19,012 bases of DNA from Betaproteobacteria bacterium (GCA_009693435.1 SHXF01000081.1:1-19012), one strand, 5' to 3'. Positions 1 to 8,452 are shown, numbered from the stretch's first letter. Notes: a model not told the origin generated them from the letters alone. Numbers and translations: made by a program.

Positions 1-156
1 AGAAAAAGCAGAGAAATCGTCAAATAAACGGTCGGTAGCGAGTAATTTCATGCCTATCGCATATTTCATTCCGCAGTGGAGTGAATCACCTCTGTGCTCA
101 AATGCCAACTGCTAAAATTGAAAAAATCACAGCCTCTCAGGGGTCCACTTTAGTAG

Positions 157-190
157 CGGGAATGCGCTACGCGCCGCGTAGCCATTCCGG
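157..190. repeat. Large imperfect palindrome (REP-like hairpin)
   Basis: The core is an 8-bp perfect inverted repeat around one base, GCTACGCG-C-CGCGTAGC at 166-182. It extends through a one-base bulge (C165) to GGAATG and CATTCC arms. The fold would be a long stable hairpin about 75 bp before mntA. There is no T-tract, so it is more likely a dispersed palindromic repeat than an intrinsic terminator. The rest of 1-265 shows no gene I can support: a 62-codon open frame at 81-269 has no clear ribosome binding site and no recognisable domain. Confidence 0.5.
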
Positions 191-265
191 GCGTACGCCA
201 GTCCGCTATGGCACCTGGCTCGTAAATGCCTCGCCATGGCGGCATAATGGCAACTGGAGCCAGAC

Positions 266-592
266 ATGATCAGTGAAATCGACAAAAATCGCGACCAGAT
301 CAACCGCCTCTGCCGGCAGTTCCGCGTGAGACGGTTGGAGGTATTTGGTTCGGCGGCGACCGGAGCCTTCGACGCCGCGCGCAGCGACATCGATTTTGTG
401 GTCGATTTCGAAGATCTGCCCAGCCAGAGTCTGTTCAAGCGTTACTTCGGGCTCAAAGAGGAGTTCGAAGCGGTTTTCGGCAGGCCGGTGGATCTGGTCA
501 TGGCGGATGCGATGAGAAATCCTTTTTTCATCGACTCCGTGAACCGCACGCGCGAGCCGGTGTATGCAGCCAAAATCCCCCAAGTTGCTTGA
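266..592 (+). CDS. mntA: Minimal nucleotidyltransferase (MNT), antitoxin of an MNT-HEPN pair
   Basis: This 108-residue protein is a single MNT domain of the polymerase-beta nucleotidyltransferase superfamily. It has G28-S29, an 11-residue gap, then D41-I-D43, followed by a third likely metal-binding aspartate in PVDLV (D76). In characterised MntA-HepT pairs the MNT protein neutralises the HEPN ribonuclease by adding AMP groups to a tyrosine beside its active site; that role is inferred here. The ATG has a GGAG box six bases upstream. The gene overlaps the downstream HEPN gene by 29 bases, the usual antitoxin-first layout and a sign of coupled translation. All three catalytic acidic residues are present, so the enzyme looks active. 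An unrelated DNA-modifying nucleotidyltransferase is unlikely given its size and partner. Confidence 0.88.
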   Translation: MISEIDKNRDQINRLCRQFRVRRLEVFGSAATGAFDAARSDIDFVVDFEDLPSQSLFKRYFGLKEEFEAVFGRPVDLVMADAMRNPFFIDSVNRTREPVYAAKIPQVA

Positions 593-920
593 GGACATTC
601 GCGACGCGGCGAGCTTCATTCGTGACGTCACCTCCGACCGGACGCTTCAGGACTACTCCAAGGATCGGTTGCTTCGGCAAGCGGTAGAACGAAACTTCGA
701 AATCGTCGGCGAGGCGGTGCGCCGCCTGGCACAGCACGATGCCGCAACCGCCGCACGCATCGGCGACTATCAAAAGATCATCGCTTTTCGGAACGTTCTT
801 ATTCACGGTTACGACCTGGTGAACCACGCGTTGGTCTGGGACACGATCCAGGCGGAATTGATGCCGTTGCTCGGGGAAATTGAAAAGCTGCTTGCGGAGT
901 CGAAAACCGATAAAACCTGA
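564..920 (+). CDS. hepT: HEPN-domain ribonuclease toxin (HepT/DUF86)
   Basis: This 118-residue all-helical protein belongs to the HepT/DUF86 family. The catalytic signature is R76-NVLI-H81-G-Y83, an Rx4HxY motif: Arg and His form the RNase site of the HEPN dimer, and the Tyr is the position modified by partner MNT proteins in studied systems. The N-terminal LLEDIRDAASFI and middle RNFEIVGEAVRRL segments match the conserved helices of the family. The start at 564 lies inside the end of mntA and fits the family N-terminus; a GTG four bases earlier is an alternative. The pair would act as a type II or VII toxin-antitoxin module, cutting tRNA or mRNA when the antitoxin fails, for example during phage infection. 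The motif is intact, so I expect a working toxin. Confidence 0.88.
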   Translation: MQPKSPKLLEDIRDAASFIRDVTSDRTLQDYSKDRLLRQAVERNFEIVGEAVRRLAQHDAATAARIGDYQKIIAFRNVLIHGYDLVNHALVWDTIQAELMPLLGEIEKLLAESKTDKT

Positions 921-1069
921 TCGGGCTCGGCCCGGCTGGCGGGCAGAGTCTTGAAACCGGAGGCAGCCACGCGAAAAAAGATGGACCGCACCGAGCGCTG
1001 CTGCAGCATAGATCACCCGCGCGGCCGGCTGCGTGCGCCGCCATTGCGCGCTGCCGCGCGGGCGCAGGC

Positions 1070-2329
1070 ATGAAATTCATACACGCAGCCGACATCCACC
1101 TGGACAGCCCGCTGTCCGGGCTGGCTTCGTACGGGGATGCGCCCATGGAACTGCTGCGCACGGCGACGCGGGATGCGTTCGCGAACCTCGTCAATGAGGC
1201 GATCGAAGCCGAAGTCGACTTCGTCATCATCGCCGGCGACCTCTACGATGGCACCTGGAAGGATTACAACACCGGATATTTTTTCTGCCGTGAAATGGGG
1301 CGACTGAACCAGGCGGGCATTCCGGTGTACCTGCTGTTCGGCAACCACGATGCCGAGAGCGAAATGACAAAAAGGCTGGCGCTGCCGCCGAATGTGCACG
1401 CCTTCGAATCGCGCCGGCCGACGACGTTCCGCATCGAGCATCTCAAGGTCGCCCTGCATGGCCGCAGCTTCAGGGATGCGGCGACTACCGAGAACCTCGC
1501 GGTGAATTACCCGGACCGGGTGGCCGGATGGCTCAACATCGGCGTGCTGCACACCGCGCTGGAGGGCAACGCCGCGCACGCGAGCTACGCCCCGTGCTCG
1601 CTGGCGGAACTCTCGGCTAAGGGCTACGACTACTGGGCGCTGGGGCATGTGCACGAGCATGCCATCGTGCAACGGCAGCCCGCGTGGGTGGTGTTCCCGG
1701 GTAACCTGCAGGGTCGCCACATCCGCGAGACCGGCCCGCGCGGCGCGGTCCTGGTAAGCGCGGACGAGGGCGGCATACGCTCGGTCGAGCGGCTGCTGGT
1801 GGACGTGATGCGCTGGCAGCGGGTGGACGTGGACGCGAGCGGCGCGCAGACGCTCGCCGATGTGGTGACGCTCGCCGGCCGCGCCTTCGAGCGTCTCGCC
1901 GCCGCCAATGCCGAGGGCAAGCCCCTCGCCGTGCGCGTCACCGTCGCGGGGAAATCCCCCGCCCATGGCGAACTCTTCGGCAGGGAAGCGCAGCTGCGGG
2001 CGGAGATCCTCGGGCAGGCGGCATTGATCGGATTCAACAAGCTGTGGGTGGAAAAAGTGCGGGTCGAGACCACGAGCGCCGCGGATGCCAATGACATCAA
2101 GGCGCGTGCCGATGCGATCGCCGACCTGCAGGCCCTGCTGGAGGAGGCCCCTGGTGACGAGGCGCTGCTGCGCGGCCTCGCCGAAGACCTGCAGCAGCTC
2201 GTCGGCAGGGCGCCTTTCGAACTGACCGAGGCGGTCGCCGATTTCCGCCGCATACGCAACGGCGAGGTCGCGCAGATCGTGCGCGAGGTCTCGCCGGCGC
2301 TGATCGCGCATCTCGCCCGAGCCGGTTAG
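1070..2329 (+). CDS. SbcD/YhaO-type metallophosphoesterase, DNA repair exonuclease subunit
   Basis: This 419-residue calcineurin-like phosphoesterase shows the Mre11/SbcD order of motifs: D8-I-H10, GD57LYD, GNHD at 91-94, H161 (LHTAL) and GHVH at 192-195. These residues bind two metal ions and cut phosphodiester bonds. The roughly 200-residue C-terminal part would cap the nuclease and bind its ATPase partner. Length and arrangement fit the YhaO branch better than E. coli SbcD. The stop codon is seven bases before the start of the SbcC-like gene, whose ribosome binding site overlaps it, so the two are surely one operon and form a complex processing DNA ends or hairpins. The ATG follows a weak GCAGG box. 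Whether the pair serves housekeeping repair or phage defence cannot be told from sequence. Confidence 0.87.
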   Translation: MKFIHAADIHLDSPLSGLASYGDAPMELLRTATRDAFANLVNEAIEAEVDFVIIAGDLYDGTWKDYNTGYFFCREMGRLNQAGIPVYLLFGNHDAESEMTKRLALPPNVHAFESRRPTTFRIEHLKVALHGRSFRDAATTENLAVNYPDRVAGWLNIGVLHTALEGNAAHASYAPCSLAELSAKGYDYWALGHVHEHAIVQRQPAWVVFPGNLQGRHIRETGPRGAVLVSADEGGIRSVERLLVDVMRWQRVDVDASGAQTLADVVTLAGRAFERLAAANAEGKPLAVRVTVAGKSPAHGELFGREAQLRAEILGQAALIGFNKLWVEKVRVETTSAADANDIKARADAIADLQALLEEAPGDEALLRGLAEDLQQLVGRAPFELTEAVADFRRIRNGEVAQIVREVSPALIAHLARAG

Positions 2330-2336
2330 GAGCACG

Positions 2337-5300
2337 ATGCGCATCGCCCGCCTCGAGCTGCTGCGCTACGGTTTGTTCTCCGATCACAGCATACAGCTCC
2401 CCCGCGCCGCGCTGGATTTTCATGTGCTGGTCGGACCGAACGAAGCCGGGAAGTCGACCGTGCGCAGCGCAATCCTCGACCTGCTGTTCGGCATGGAAAC
2501 CCGCTCGCCCTACAATTTCAGGCACGCCCACAGCGAGATGCGCCTCGCAGCGCTGCTCGAGCACGAAGGCGGGTCGCTCGATTTTCATCGCATCAAGGCG
2601 CGCACCCGCACCTTGCTGGCGCCGGATGGCGCGGTGCTCGCGGACAGCGCGCTCGAGCCCTTTCTCGGGGCCACCGACCGGCAGTTCTTCGACCAGATGT
2701 TCGGGCTGGATCACGAGAAGCTGGTCGCAGGGGGCAACGAGATTCTCAGCGCGTCCAATGACATCGGGCAGATCCTGTTCCAGTCGGCGTCCGGCATCGG
2801 CAGCCTGGGCGCGGTGCGCGATGCGCTGGAGGCCGAGGCGGATGGCCTGTGGGCGCGAAGGAAATCCGCCGACCGGACCTACTACCAGGCGTCGGACGAG
2901 CTGGCCCGCGCCGATGCCGCATTGAAGCAGGCGACGGTGCGCACCAAAGACTGGGTCGCGGCGCGCGACGCGCTCCTGCGCGTGGAAGCGCAGCTTGCGC
3001 AATCGCAGGCGAACTATCGCAGCCTGGAAGAAAACCGGATCCGCCTCGAGCGCATCCGCCGCGTGGCGGGCGGCCTCCACACCCTGCGCGACAAGCAACA
3101 GGCGCTCGCCGCGCTGGGCGAAGTCGTCGTGCTGCCGCCGGACGCCGGCAGGCAACTCGCCGATGCGGAACTCGAACTGGCGAAGGCCGCTCAGGAGCGC
3201 GCGCTGTTCGCCGAACAATCAGCCGTCGCGGCGACACGGCTCTCGGGCATGCAACCGGACGAGCGCCTGCTGGGCGCGGCGGCGGACGTACAGGCGCTCG
3301 CCGATTCTCGCCAGCAGGTTCGCAATCACGAAAGCGATATCGCGAAGCGCCAGCTGGAAATCGACGGCCATTGGCGCGCGGTCGAAGCGCTGGTGCGCCA
3401 GCTCGGCTGGCCCGCCGAAGACAAGGCGCAACTGGAGAGCAGGCTTCCCGGCGTGCCGCTGCGCACCGCGATCGCCGGCCTGCTGAAGCGCCATGGCGTG
3501 CTGGAACAGGCACTGTCCGTGGCGGAACAGGCGGTGCGGGACAAGGACATCGAACTCGCCGCCATCGACGCGCAGATCAACGCGCTGCCGAGCGCTGGCG
3601 TGTCCGACTCGCTGCCCTCCAACATGCCCGCGACGCTGCGCTCCAATATGTCCGCGTCATTGCGCTCCAACATGCCCGCGACGCTGCGCTCCAATATGTC
3701 CGCTCCGTTGCGCTCCGCGCTGGACGCGGCGCGCGGCCTGGGCGACACGGTTGCGCTCGAAAAACGCTTGAAGGCGGCGCTGGCGAAGGCCGAGCGGGAA
3801 CTCAAGCTGGCCGAGGCGGGCCTCGGCAAATGGCCCTTGGCGCAGGAAGTTCTGCGCCGCATCGACATGGCCTCGGCGGCGGAAGTCGATGCGCTGCAGA
3901 CGCGTCTGGCGGCGCTCGATGGCGCGGCGGTTGCGGGCGCAGGCCGGCTCGCGGAACTGCGCGCGTCGATCGGCGGGATGGAACTGGAGATTGCCCAGTA
4001 TCGCGCTGCCCACGCACCGGTCACGCTGGACGATCTGATGGAAGCACGCGCGTCGCGCGACACGCTGTGGCAGGCGATGCGCAGCGGTGAGGTGTTGCTC
4101 GCGCAAGCGGCGTCGGACTATGAGATCAAGGTCCGCTCGGCCGACGGCGTATCCGACCGGCGCCACGACAAGGCGCAGGCGGTGAGCGAACTGCAGGCGA
4201 AGCTCGACAGCCTGCAGCGGTTCAGGCAGCAGGCGGCGGAACAGGCACTGCGCTCCGCGGAAAACGACACGGCGCGCGCCGCCCTGAACAGTGCATGGGC
4301 GGCGCGCGCCGCTGCCATGGGCGTATCCGGAATGCCGCTGCTCGCAACGGGGGCATGGCGCGAGGCACGCGAGAAAGTGCTGCGCGCGGCGGAAGCGGTG
4401 GCCGATGCGCGGCTCGCGCTGGACGAACTGGCGCGCAATGCGGCGCAGGCGAGGGCGGCGCTCGTTGCCGCGCTCGGCGATGAGCCCGCAGTGGCGGATG
4501 CAGCGCTCGACCTCGCGGCGCTGATCATCGCAGCGGCGGACGCGCTGGAGGCCGCCTCCAGCGCGCGCGTGCTGCACGCGGCGCTGGAAAAGCAGCGGCA
4601 GGCCGCGACCCTGGCCAGGGCCGTGGCGGAGGACAAGGCGCGTGCCGCCGCAACCGCGCTCGACGCGTGGCGCGCGTCGTGGCGTGACAACCTCGCGCTG
4701 GCGGGGCTGGACGCCGGCGCCGCGGTCGGCGCGGCGGAGGGCGCGCTCGAGTTGTTCTCTTCGATAGAGGCCGGACTGGCGGCGATGGACGCGCTGCGCC
4801 GGGAGCGCATCGAGGCGATGCAGAGGGACCTCGACCGTTTCGCGCGCGATGCGCGCTCGCTCTCGGCAGCGGTGGCGCCCGATTTGAGTGGGCAGGCGCC
4901 CGTCGCCGTCGCCGCCGAACTCGCGGCGCGGCTGGCGCGCGCGAAGTCGGAGCGCGACGAGCAGGGCCGGCTCGAGCGGGAACGCGCGATGCAGATGGAA
5001 CAGGCGGCGACGGCCCAGGCGCGCGTCGATCTCGCCCGCGCGGGGCTGCAGCCTCTGCTGCACCTTGCCGGGGTATCGGCCAACGACGAACTGCGCGCGG
5101 CGATCGCACGCTCCGAGGCGTGGCGCGCCCTGAATGAGGCGCTCACTGCCGCGCGACAGGCGGTAGAGGACGGCGGCGACGGCTTGCCGCTGGCCGCGCT
5201 CGAGGCCGAGTGGCAGGCTGCGGACCTTCAGGAAATTCCGGTCGTCCTGGCCGATATCGCGCGCGACACGCAAGCGCTGCTGCTTGAGCAGAACGCACTG

Positions 5301-5891
5301 TCCGCCGAGCGGGCGAATGCCCTTGCCGCGCTATCGGGCATCGCCGGACAGGATGAAGCCGCGCGCGCGGAATCGATGCGCCAGGATGCGCTGGCGAAGA
5401 TGGCCAATGCCGCGGAGCGCTACATCAGGGTGCATACCGCGGCGCGGCTGCTGCGCTGGGCGATAGACCGCTACCGGGAGACCAGGCAGGGGCCGATGCT
5501 GGCGCGCGCCGGGGCGATCTTCTCGGGCCTGACGCTGGGCTCGTTTCGCAAGCTCGCCGTGGATTTTGAGAGCGAACCGCCGGCGCTGCAGGGCGAGCGG
5601 AGCGACGGCAGCCTGGTCGGCGTCGAGGGCATGAGCGATGGCACGCGCGATCAGCTCTATCTGGCGCTGCGCCTGGCCGCGCTGGAACTGCACCTGGGCC
5701 AGGCGCAGCCGCTGCCGTTCATCGCCGACGACCTGTTCGTGAACTACGACGACGCGCGCGCCCGCGCCGGACTGGAAGCCCTGCGCGACTTGTCGGCGGA
5801 CACGCAGGTGCTGTTCCTCAGCCACCACGACCACCTGTTGCCCGCGGTGCAGGCGGTGTTTGGCAAGGCCGTGAACATCGTGCGGCTGTGA
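2337..5891 (+). CDS. SbcC/YhaN-type SMC-like ATPase, partner of the YhaO-like nuclease
   Basis: This 1184-residue protein has the bipartite ABC ATPase layout of Rad50/SbcC/YhaN. The N-terminal Walker A is GPNEAGKST (33-41). A long Ala/Arg/Glu/Gln-rich helical region, probably coiled coil, fills the middle. The C-terminal lobe has a signature-like MSDGTRDQLYLALRLA (near residue 1098), Walker B LPFIADDLF (1126-1134) and the switch motif LSHHDH (near 1162). GPNEAGKST and the missing CxxC zinc hook are typical of the YhaN branch. It would use ATP to gate DNA access for the nuclease encoded just upstream. The ATG has an AGGAG box overlapping the yhaO stop. Oddly, a four-copy 24-bp tandem repeat adds 32 residues at about 428-459. 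Long open frames on the other strand here are GC-composition shadows. Confidence 0.87.
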   Translation: MRIARLELLRYGLFSDHSIQLPRAALDFHVLVGPNEAGKSTVRSAILDLLFGMETRSPYNFRHAHSEMRLAALLEHEGGSLDFHRIKARTRTLLAPDGAVLADSALEPFLGATDRQFFDQMFGLDHEKLVAGGNEILSASNDIGQILFQSASGIGSLGAVRDALEAEADGLWARRKSADRTYYQASDELARADAALKQATVRTKDWVAARDALLRVEAQLAQSQANYRSLEENRIRLERIRRVAGGLHTLRDKQQALAALGEVVVLPPDAGRQLADAELELAKAAQERALFAEQSAVAATRLSGMQPDERLLGAAADVQALADSRQQVRNHESDIAKRQLEIDGHWRAVEALVRQLGWPAEDKAQLESRLPGVPLRTAIAGLLKRHGVLEQALSVAEQAVRDKDIELAAIDAQINALPSAGVSDSLPSNMPATLRSNMSASLRSNMPATLRSNMSAPLRSALDAARGLGDTVALEKRLKAALAKAERELKLAEAGLGKWPLAQEVLRRIDMASAAEVDALQTRLAALDGAAVAGAGRLAELRASIGGMELEIAQYRAAHAPVTLDDLMEARASRDTLWQAMRSGEVLLAQAASDYEIKVRSADGVSDRRHDKAQAVSELQAKLDSLQRFRQQAAEQALRSAENDTARAALNSAWAARAAAMGVSGMPLLATGAWREAREKVLRAAEAVADARLALDELARNAAQARAALVAALGDEPAVADAALDLAALIIAAADALEAASSARVLHAALEKQRQAATLARAVAEDKARAAATALDAWRASWRDNLALAGLDAGAAVGAAEGALELFSSIEAGLAAMDALRRERIEAMQRDLDRFARDARSLSAAVAPDLSGQAPVAVAAELAARLARAKSERDEQGRLERERAMQMEQAATAQARVDLARAGLQPLLHLAGVSANDELRAAIARSEAWRALNEALTAARQAVEDGGDGLPLAALEAEWQAADLQEIPVVLADIARDTQALLLEQNALSAERANALAALSGIAGQDEAARAESMRQDALAKMANAAERYIRVHTAARLLRWAIDRYRETRQGPMLARAGAIFSGLTLGSFRKLAVDFESEPPALQGERSDGSLVGVEGMSDGTRDQLYLALRLAALELHLGQAQPLPFIADDLFVNYDDARARAGLEALRDLSADTQVLFLSHHDHLLPAVQAVFGKAVNIVRL
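3617..3712 (+). repeat. In-frame 24-bp minisatellite inside the YhaN-like gene (4 copies)
   Basis: Four contiguous 24-bp units run in frame. Units 1 and 3 (3617-3640 and 3665-3688) are identical; units 2 and 4 differ from each other at only a few bases, so the array also has a 48-bp period. They encode SNMPATLR, SNMSASLR, SNMPATLR and SNMSAPLR. The unit length is a multiple of three, so copy-number changes would keep the reading frame. The array lies in the predicted helical arm and does not resemble the flanking Ala/Arg/Glu-rich sequence. Confidence 0.9.
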
Positions 5892-5913
5892 GGCGCGGCG
5901 ACGAGCCGGTACC

Positions 5914-5928
5914 CCCGATAAATTCGGG
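5914..5928. other. Short hairpin after the YhaN-like gene
   Basis: CCCGA and TCGGG arms flank a TAAAT loop 22 bases after the stop codon. The stem is only 5 bp and is followed by an A/T-rich but not T-rich stretch, so it is at best a weak terminator. The rest of 5892-6010 holds nothing I can support. Confidence 0.25.
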
Positions 5929-6010
5929 CAATTATGTTGGCAAAGTCCCCACTCTACGGACGTCTGCAGGCAGGTAGCATCACAAATATGAAATAAATGT
6001 CAGCGGAGCT

Positions 6011-6240
6011 CTACGCACTGGATGAAGCCTGGTAGCGTGCGCCATGCGCACGATTCACCTGAATATTCCTCAACCTCCCGGCCTTCGGTTCATCCTTGGA
6101 ATGGAACGCCGGATCGAGTGCCGGTCGCGCCCTCATGCGCTGGTACCACGCGGCGAGGCCGGGCGGGGTCTTTGCAACGCCGGGCGACGCCGACCATGCG
6201 CTTGCCTGACAAAGCGCATTTCGGAATTGCTGTGATCGGA
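6011..6240 (-). pseudogene. 3'-terminal fragment of a glutathione S-transferase gene
   Basis: Read leftward in one frame ending at a TAG (complement of 6011-6013), this stretch encodes GLAAWYQRMRARPAL, followed by a short tail. That string matches the terminal helix of many bacterial GSTs (pattern P-x-(L/I)-x-x-W-x-x-R-M-x-x-R-P). Upstream of it the frame shows no GST domain, no thioredoxin fold and no convincing start, so only the last part of a gene remains. A second, different GST 3' scrap lies on the far side of the AbiL-like pair (8388-8441) and shares the bases encoding AAWY. I read this as a decayed GST rather than a functional short gene. The identification rests on one motif. Confidence 0.5.
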
Positions 6241-6332
6241 GTCCGAGACATCCGCACTGCGCGCGCTGTAATCCCTCTTGGATGTCGCCAGGCAGGCGCT
6301 AGCGCTTATTTAGGGGCAGATCACAAAATAAG

Positions 6333-6396
6333 TTGTATTTTTGCTAATTTTATGCAATAAACTTGTCTATTATGTATTTCATTGGGATTGGTGGCC
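6333..6396 (+). promoter_or_regulatory. A/T-rich leader and probable promoter of the AbiL-like pair
   Basis: The base composition falls sharply here relative to the GC-rich flanks. There are several possible -35/-10 combinations, such as TTGTAT at 6333 and TATTAT at 6368, but none has ideal spacing. An inverted repeat TTGC-N9-GCAA at 6341-6357 could be an operator. No gene is visible between 6241 and 6381. Confidence 0.4.
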
Positions 6397-7680
6397 ATGC
6401 TTCTTGAGTTCCGGGTCAAGAATTACCGCTCCCTCCGTGATGAGCAAGTGCTCAGTCTGTTCGCGTCAAAAGACAAAGATCTGGCGGAGTCTCACCTGGC
6501 TTCGACTGGGGTCAAATCGCTGGAAAAGCTGGTTCGTACAGCCGTCATTTATGGTCCGAACGCCAGTGGCAAATCCAACCTGCTGCAGGCGATGGCGTTC
6601 ATGCGTGCCGTGATTGCCGAATCGGCGACCGTAGTGCAGTTGGGGCAGAGCTACAATGTTCAGGCCTTCCGGCTGGACGAAAAACTCGCCAGGCAACCCA
6701 CTGAGTTCGAGATCACTTTTATCGAAGCGGGCGTCCGTTACCAGTACGGCTTTTCCCTAACGCCTGAAAGGATAGTCGACGAATGGCTGTTGGTTTACCG
6801 CGCCTCCAAGCCCCAGAAATGGTTCAGTCGGCACTTTAATGCCAGGAGCAAAACTCACAGCTATGAGTTCAGCACTCATCTCACGGGATCGCGTCGGCTT
6901 TGGCAGGAATCCACACGTCCCAATGCCTTGTTTCTTTCCACGGGTGTGCAGCTCAATAGTGAACTTTTGCGTCCGGTATTCAGTTGGATTGTGGAAAAAA
7001 CGATTCATTTGGGTTCTGGCTTGTCACCGCTTCCGGACTACACAACAGAGCTGATCAAAAGCCCTGCCGGACGAGCAACAGTACGCGAATTTCTGGTGTC
7101 TGCTGATATCAGTATCAGCGATATCGAAGCCGTGTCGCACAAGGGCATTAGCCAGAAATTCCAGTTGAATCTGGCAGGCGGACCGGCACAAGTCAGTCAA
7201 GTAGAGCAGGAAATGTTCATCCCTCAATTCGTGCATGAAACAAAAAACGGATCGGCACGATTCGAACTGCATGAGGAATCTCTAGGTACTCAACGGCTCT
7301 ATGCACTGGCCGCACCGGTTCTGGATGTTCTAAAAAATGGCCGGGTGCTGGTCGTGGATGAACTGGACAGCAGTCTGCACACCTTGCTGGTGCGGCGTCT
7401 GGTGGCAATGTTTCACGATAATACCTTGAACACTAACGGCGCCCAGCTTGTTTTCACGACGCACGACACCTCTTTATTGGAAAATACTCTATTCCGGCGT
7501 GATCAGGTCTGGTTTACGGAGAAAGACCGCAATCAGGCGACGCGACTATTTCCATTGACGGATTTCAGCCCGCGCAAGAAAGAGGCATTGGAGCGTGGCT
7601 ATCTGTCAGGTCGCTATGGTGCGTTGCCCTTTTTCAACGATCCGCTGCCAACGCACAAGGCTGGCAAGCCCGTGCGATAA
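6397..7680 (+). CDS. AAA ATPase of an AbiL-like (ATPase plus RloB) abortive-infection system
   Basis: A 427-residue AAA_15/AAA_21-type ATPase of the SMC/OLD-like class. The start MLLEFRVKNYRS is the typical opening beta strand of this family. Walker A is GPNASGKS (53-60), a signature-like SLGTQRL precedes the C-terminal lobe, Walker B is VLVVDELDSSLH (317-328) and the switch histidine lies in TTHDT (354-358). ATPases of this kind pair with an effector that they restrain or activate on sensing phage. The RloB-family gene follows after 12 bases, the arrangement of AbiLi-AbiLii and RloA-RloB. A TTG at 6382 would add five residues; I prefer the ATG because the family N-terminus begins there. Base composition is much less GC-rich than the flanks, pointing to recent transfer. 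All ATPase motifs are intact. Confidence 0.85.
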   Translation: MLLEFRVKNYRSLRDEQVLSLFASKDKDLAESHLASTGVKSLEKLVRTAVIYGPNASGKSNLLQAMAFMRAVIAESATVVQLGQSYNVQAFRLDEKLARQPTEFEITFIEAGVRYQYGFSLTPERIVDEWLLVYRASKPQKWFSRHFNARSKTHSYEFSTHLTGSRRLWQESTRPNALFLSTGVQLNSELLRPVFSWIVEKTIHLGSGLSPLPDYTTELIKSPAGRATVREFLVSADISISDIEAVSHKGISQKFQLNLAGGPAQVSQVEQEMFIPQFVHETKNGSARFELHEESLGTQRLYALAAPVLDVLKNGRVLVVDELDSSLHTLLVRRLVAMFHDNTLNTNGAQLVFTTHDTSLLENTLFRRDQVWFTEKDRNQATRLFPLTDFSPRKKEALERGYLSGRYGALPFFNDPLPTHKAGKPVR

Positions 7681-7692
7681 GAACACACGCCA

Positions 7693-8370
7693 ATGGGGCA
7701 AGACAATCAACCGAAAGCCAGACAAGCGCGGCAACTTGTCCGCAGGAAAGCGCAACGAGCGAGCTATGACCGGATTCTTATCGTCAGCGAAGGTAGTAAA
7801 ACGGAGCCACTCTACTTCAACGAGATTCGCGTACGACACAGGCTGCATACGGCCAATGTACAGGTGCGCTACAGCGAGTTCGGTACCCAACCATTGCAAG
7901 TCGTGGGGTACGCTCACGAGATCTTCTTGCGTGGAGACCTCGCCAAAAACATTCAAGTGCGTGCGTTCGAACAGGTATACGCAGTATTCGACCGCGACGA
8001 TCACGACACTTACCATGCGGCGCTTGGTCGAGCCGATGCATTGAACGGAAAACTGCTCAACGACCTCGGTCAATCCGTCAAATTTCAAGCGGTTCCCTCA
8101 GTACCTTTTTTTGAATTGTGGCTATTGCTGCATTTTGAAGAAGTGCTGGCGCCGCTGCACCGGACAGAAGTCTACGAGCGATTGCGGCAGCATTTGGTCG
8201 GATATGAAAAGGGGCACGCGGGACATTTTGAAGCAACCCGGGAGTTGCTTGACGTTGCGAACGAACGAGCAACGCATCTGGCAGAAACCAACAATCCCCG
8301 TGACGGAGATGCCCCATATACTGGCATTCATCTATTGGTGAACTTGCTCACAATGCTTAAATTTGGGTGA
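7693..8370 (+). CDS. rloB: RloB-family Toprim-like protein, likely effector of the AbiL-like pair
   Basis: This 225-residue protein has the RloB signature. ILIVSEGSKTEP (28-39) carries the Toprim-like glutamate, VYAVFDRDDH (95-104) carries the acidic metal-binding cluster, and VPFFELWLLLHFEE (137-150) is the family's conserved helix. A basic, Arg/Gln/Lys-rich N-terminus precedes the fold. The C-terminal PYTGIHLLVNLL matches the usual end of the family. Toprim folds coordinate magnesium and cut or modify nucleic acid; the precise activity of RloB is inference. It is encoded directly after its ATPase and shares the lowered GC content, so the two probably form one transferred operon. No strong Shine-Dalgarno box precedes the ATG, which suggests coupling to the upstream gene. 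All key acidic residues are present. Confidence 0.85.
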   Translation: MGQDNQPKARQARQLVRRKAQRASYDRILIVSEGSKTEPLYFNEIRVRHRLHTANVQVRYSEFGTQPLQVVGYAHEIFLRGDLAKNIQVRAFEQVYAVFDRDDHDTYHAALGRADALNGKLLNDLGQSVKFQAVPSVPFFELWLLLHFEEVLAPLHRTEVYERLRQHLVGYEKGHAGHFEATRELLDVANERATHLAETNNPRDGDAPYTGIHLLVNLLTMLKFG

Positions 8371-8387
8371 AATAAGAATACGGTGAA

Positions 8388-8441
8388 GTGATACCACGCG
8401 GCGATATCAGGGTAGCGTTCGTGCGGAAACTGAAATACATC
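8388..8441 (-). pseudogene. Short glutathione S-transferase 3' scrap
   Basis: Directly after the stop of the downstream GST gene, read leftward in another frame, the sequence encodes FQFPHERYPDIAAWYH, which resembles the start of a GST terminal helix (Y-P-x-(I/L)-x-x-W). The similarity ends abruptly at 8388, about 17 bases beyond the rloB stop. It may be what is left of a third GST in the leftward operon, cut by arrival of the AbiL-like pair. Only about 18 codons support this. Confidence 0.4.
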
Positions 8442-8452
8442 GGCCGTTCCCT

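Noticed and set aside
81..269. 62-codon open frame upstream of mntA
   Set aside because: No convincing ribosome binding site or domain, and it spans the large palindrome at 157-190.
922..934. Possible terminator hairpin after hepT (CGGGC-TCG-GCCCG)
   Set aside because: Five-base stem with no following T-tract in GC-rich DNA; expected by chance.
1013..2344. 443-codon open frame on the minus strand
   Set aside because: It lies opposite the YhaO-like gene with all nuclease motifs intact; a composition shadow.
3657..5273. 538-codon open frame on the minus strand
   Set aside because: Opposite the YhaN-like ATPase in very GC-rich DNA; no domain pattern, Arg/Gln-rich as expected of an antisense shadow.
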